64,000 nucleotides of DNA, taken from Galerina marginata (Eukaryota; Basidiomycota; Agaricomycetes; Agaricales; Galerinaceae). Below are positions 62,666-64,000 of this stretch, piece after piece. Location of the stretch: the NCBI GenBank assembly GCA_023014335.1, contig JAECYW010000014.1, positions 248,001 to 312,000 on the forward strand, given 5' to 3'. The position numbers were made by a program, and so were the translations under genes. The notes beneath the pieces are model-generated. The model was not told where the DNA came from and ran no database searches. It saw nothing but the letters and a program-made list of their open reading frames with translations. Each line of letters opens with the position of its first letter. Position 1 is the stretch's first letter.

Positions 62666-62808
62666 TGTAGAATCAAAAAGTATGTAATTTCAATTAATCC
62701 TTCCTTGTATGTGATGATTAGTTATCGGCCTATTGTAGATTTGTAGAAATCCGGTCGTGATGGTGGTTCGTTTCCTCTATGAAATTTGAACCGATCATTC
62801 CTCAGTTC

Positions 62809-63651
62809 TTAAAGTGTCTCTAAAACTTCTCGTCTCTTAACGCGCCACTTCAGCCATTTTCTTTGATACCTTGGTGACCACGGTATCGGTTCAACATTTC
62901 GTGGCCGAAAAACTTGATCGTCTGGGATCATGCGCGATATGCGGTGGATTTCTCGCAGCTCTTCTGGATCATGCATCTTCCGCAACCTAGATGCCTGGGC
63001 AATTGTTGGATGACCCTGAAACGCATTGGACATCACAGTTTGAAAACGAGATACATGGATTGAAGGAACAGGACTCACAGAACCAGGAAAGACCATGCGA
63101 TGCCATTTGCAATAACTCCTGGCTGATAAGTAATATGGCTTCGATTTTTTGAGACGTTCCTGCTTCGTTGGGGGGAGAGCAGGGGTGTAGTACATGACCA
63201 GCGGCGGCAGTTGTGGCGCTGGGTCCAAGGCGGGAATGCCACTCGAGCCCATGTATCGCGCATCCGAGCGTTCCAGCTCTCGTTGTCCTCTTTCTGCCCT
63301 CTTCCAGTATTTCTCCTCCATTTCCGGCGTCATTGTCGTGTCTCTTGACGCCCGTTTACCCAGCTTTCTCAGAAGGTGTGGCATGGCATCGCGGAGCCTG
63401 TCCAGGAGCCTGAGGTCGATGGAGAAGACTCTCCGGACATAATAGGTCCATAATCTCCAGAGACTGTGGTTTAGATAGCTCATCCGACCCGTAAGCGATG
63501 TCAGGGTGGTATCTAGCAGAGCAATTCCGCCGCCGATGAAGCGCGAGTCGCTTGCGATGTTACACGATAATGTCTGCCAAAGCCATTGCATGAGATTTAG
63601 CTCCAAGAAGAACCGATACGCAGGCAAACACACCGTAAGGATATTTCCCAT
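62809..63651 (-). CDS. Unknown protein, possibly mitochondrial
   Basis: No family recognised. Exons 63651-63079 and 63015-62809, giving 259 residues. The intron (63016-63078, 63 nt) is a multiple of three with no stop, so a 280-residue unspliced reading is also open. Its GTGAGT donor and TTTCAG acceptor argue for splicing. The protein is rich in Arg/Lys and Trp/Tyr and largely helical (LLDRLRDAMPHLLRKLGKRA, MEEKYWKRAERGQRELE). The C-terminus is basic (RYQRKWLKWRVKRREV). An amphipathic start (MGNILTVCLPAYRFFLE) allows organelle targeting. It resembles small mitochondrial assembly or ribosome-associated proteins only in composition. Confidence 0.65.
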   Translation of the reverse strand: MGNILTVCLPAYRFFLELNLMQWLWQTLSCNIASDSRFIGGGIALLDTTLTSLTGRMSYLNHSLWRLWTYYVRRVFSIDLRLLDRLRDAMPHLLRKLGKRASRDTTMTPEMEEKYWKRAERGQRELERSDARYMGSSGIPALDPAPQLPPLVMYYTPALPPTKQERLKKSKPYYLSARSYCKWHRMVFPGSVSPVPSIHVSRFQTVMSNAFQGHPTIAQASRLRKMHDPEELREIHRISRMIPDDQVFRPRNVEPIPWSPRYQRKWLKWRVKRREVLETL

Positions 63652-64000
63652 CGTAATTTTAAAGGAAGAAAGAAGTCGAGGAGATAGTGGTGTGAAGTAG
63701 AGTCATGAACGGGTCGCTGTTAAAAAGCGGGCGCTTATAATTAGATGTGCCACAGCCCTGCCTGGTGGCTCACTTGTGTTAGGGTTCAGGAGACCATGCG
63801 GCATGCGCAGGCCACTGGCCCCAACATCGATTGTCCGGTAAAACTCCGCATGCAACAGAGCCTAAGGCCTAAACAGGAACAAAAGGGAGAAAACAATTGA
63901 AACCCACTACCGCCGATTTGGCGAAGCACCGACCGCGGCAAAGCCGCCAAATGACCTCATTAGGTGGATCAGGAACCGTCGATCCCGTCGATCGTGATCG
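63652..64000. other. Intergenic end of window
   Basis: Promoter of the preceding minus gene. No further gene is seen to the edge. Confidence 0.45.

Overview
This is eukaryotic nuclear DNA, most likely from a mushroom-forming basidiomycete (Agaricomycetes). Nearly every gene is cut by GT-AG introns of about 50-60 nt. Several proteins belong to families that are typical of, or expanded in, this group: a DUF6593 protein, NACHT-TPR-CHAT and Crinkler-type proteins, F-box/LRR paralogues, a CK1-like kinase, a LysM secreted protein and a P450. All gene models were built by hand from reading frames, splice sites and family knowledge. Total coding lengths close exactly in frame for the models given as exon lists, except where breaks are stated. 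No tRNA, rRNA or CRISPR was found.

Layout. 0-9 kb: 5' end of a P450 (-), a TCF25/Rqc1 ribosome-quality-control factor (+), a two-LysM secreted protein (+) and a large proline-rich coiled-coil protein with a C-terminal Cys/His finger (+). 9-15 kb: a Crinkler-like gene with three ubiquitin-like header domains and a kinase-like C-terminus, frameshifted once, then a paralogue of the Cys/His-finger gene (+). 15-21 kb: an unknown protein (-), a CK1-like kinase (+), a Gfo/Idh/MocA oxidoreductase (-) and HAP5/NF-YC (+). 21-30 kb: a Bud14/Tea4-like SH3 protein (-) with a 705-nt repeat-bearing intron, a gene-poor stretch, a PPR protein (+) and methylthioadenosine phosphorylase (+).

30-35.5 kb holds the most striking locus: an NLR-like gene (helical N-terminus, NACHT, TPR array, CHAT caspase-like protease). 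Its CHAT exon is split by a 245-bp element with perfect 25-bp terminal inverted repeats and a TA target duplication. 37-49 kb: an FAD-linked oxidase (+), a DUF3533/SNG1-like membrane protein with 12 exons (+), a DUF6593 protein (-) and the AAA+ ATPase RVB1 (-), which has a second ~700-nt repeat-bearing intron. 49-54 kb: a decayed copy of the PPR gene's 3' part, two adjacent genes of unknown function (+) and an Hsp70-like protein with a degenerate nucleotide site (-). 55-64 kb: a head-to-head pair of F-box/LRR paralogues, a doubtful small gene, the rRNA-processing polynucleotide kinase GRC3 (+) and an unknown protein (-).

The genes do not form a pathway. Housekeeping genes (TCF25, HAP5, MTAP, RVB1, GRC3) alternate with fast-evolving accessory families (CRN, NLR, F-box, finger paralogues, LysM). 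The accessory loci carry the duplications, breaks and insertion.
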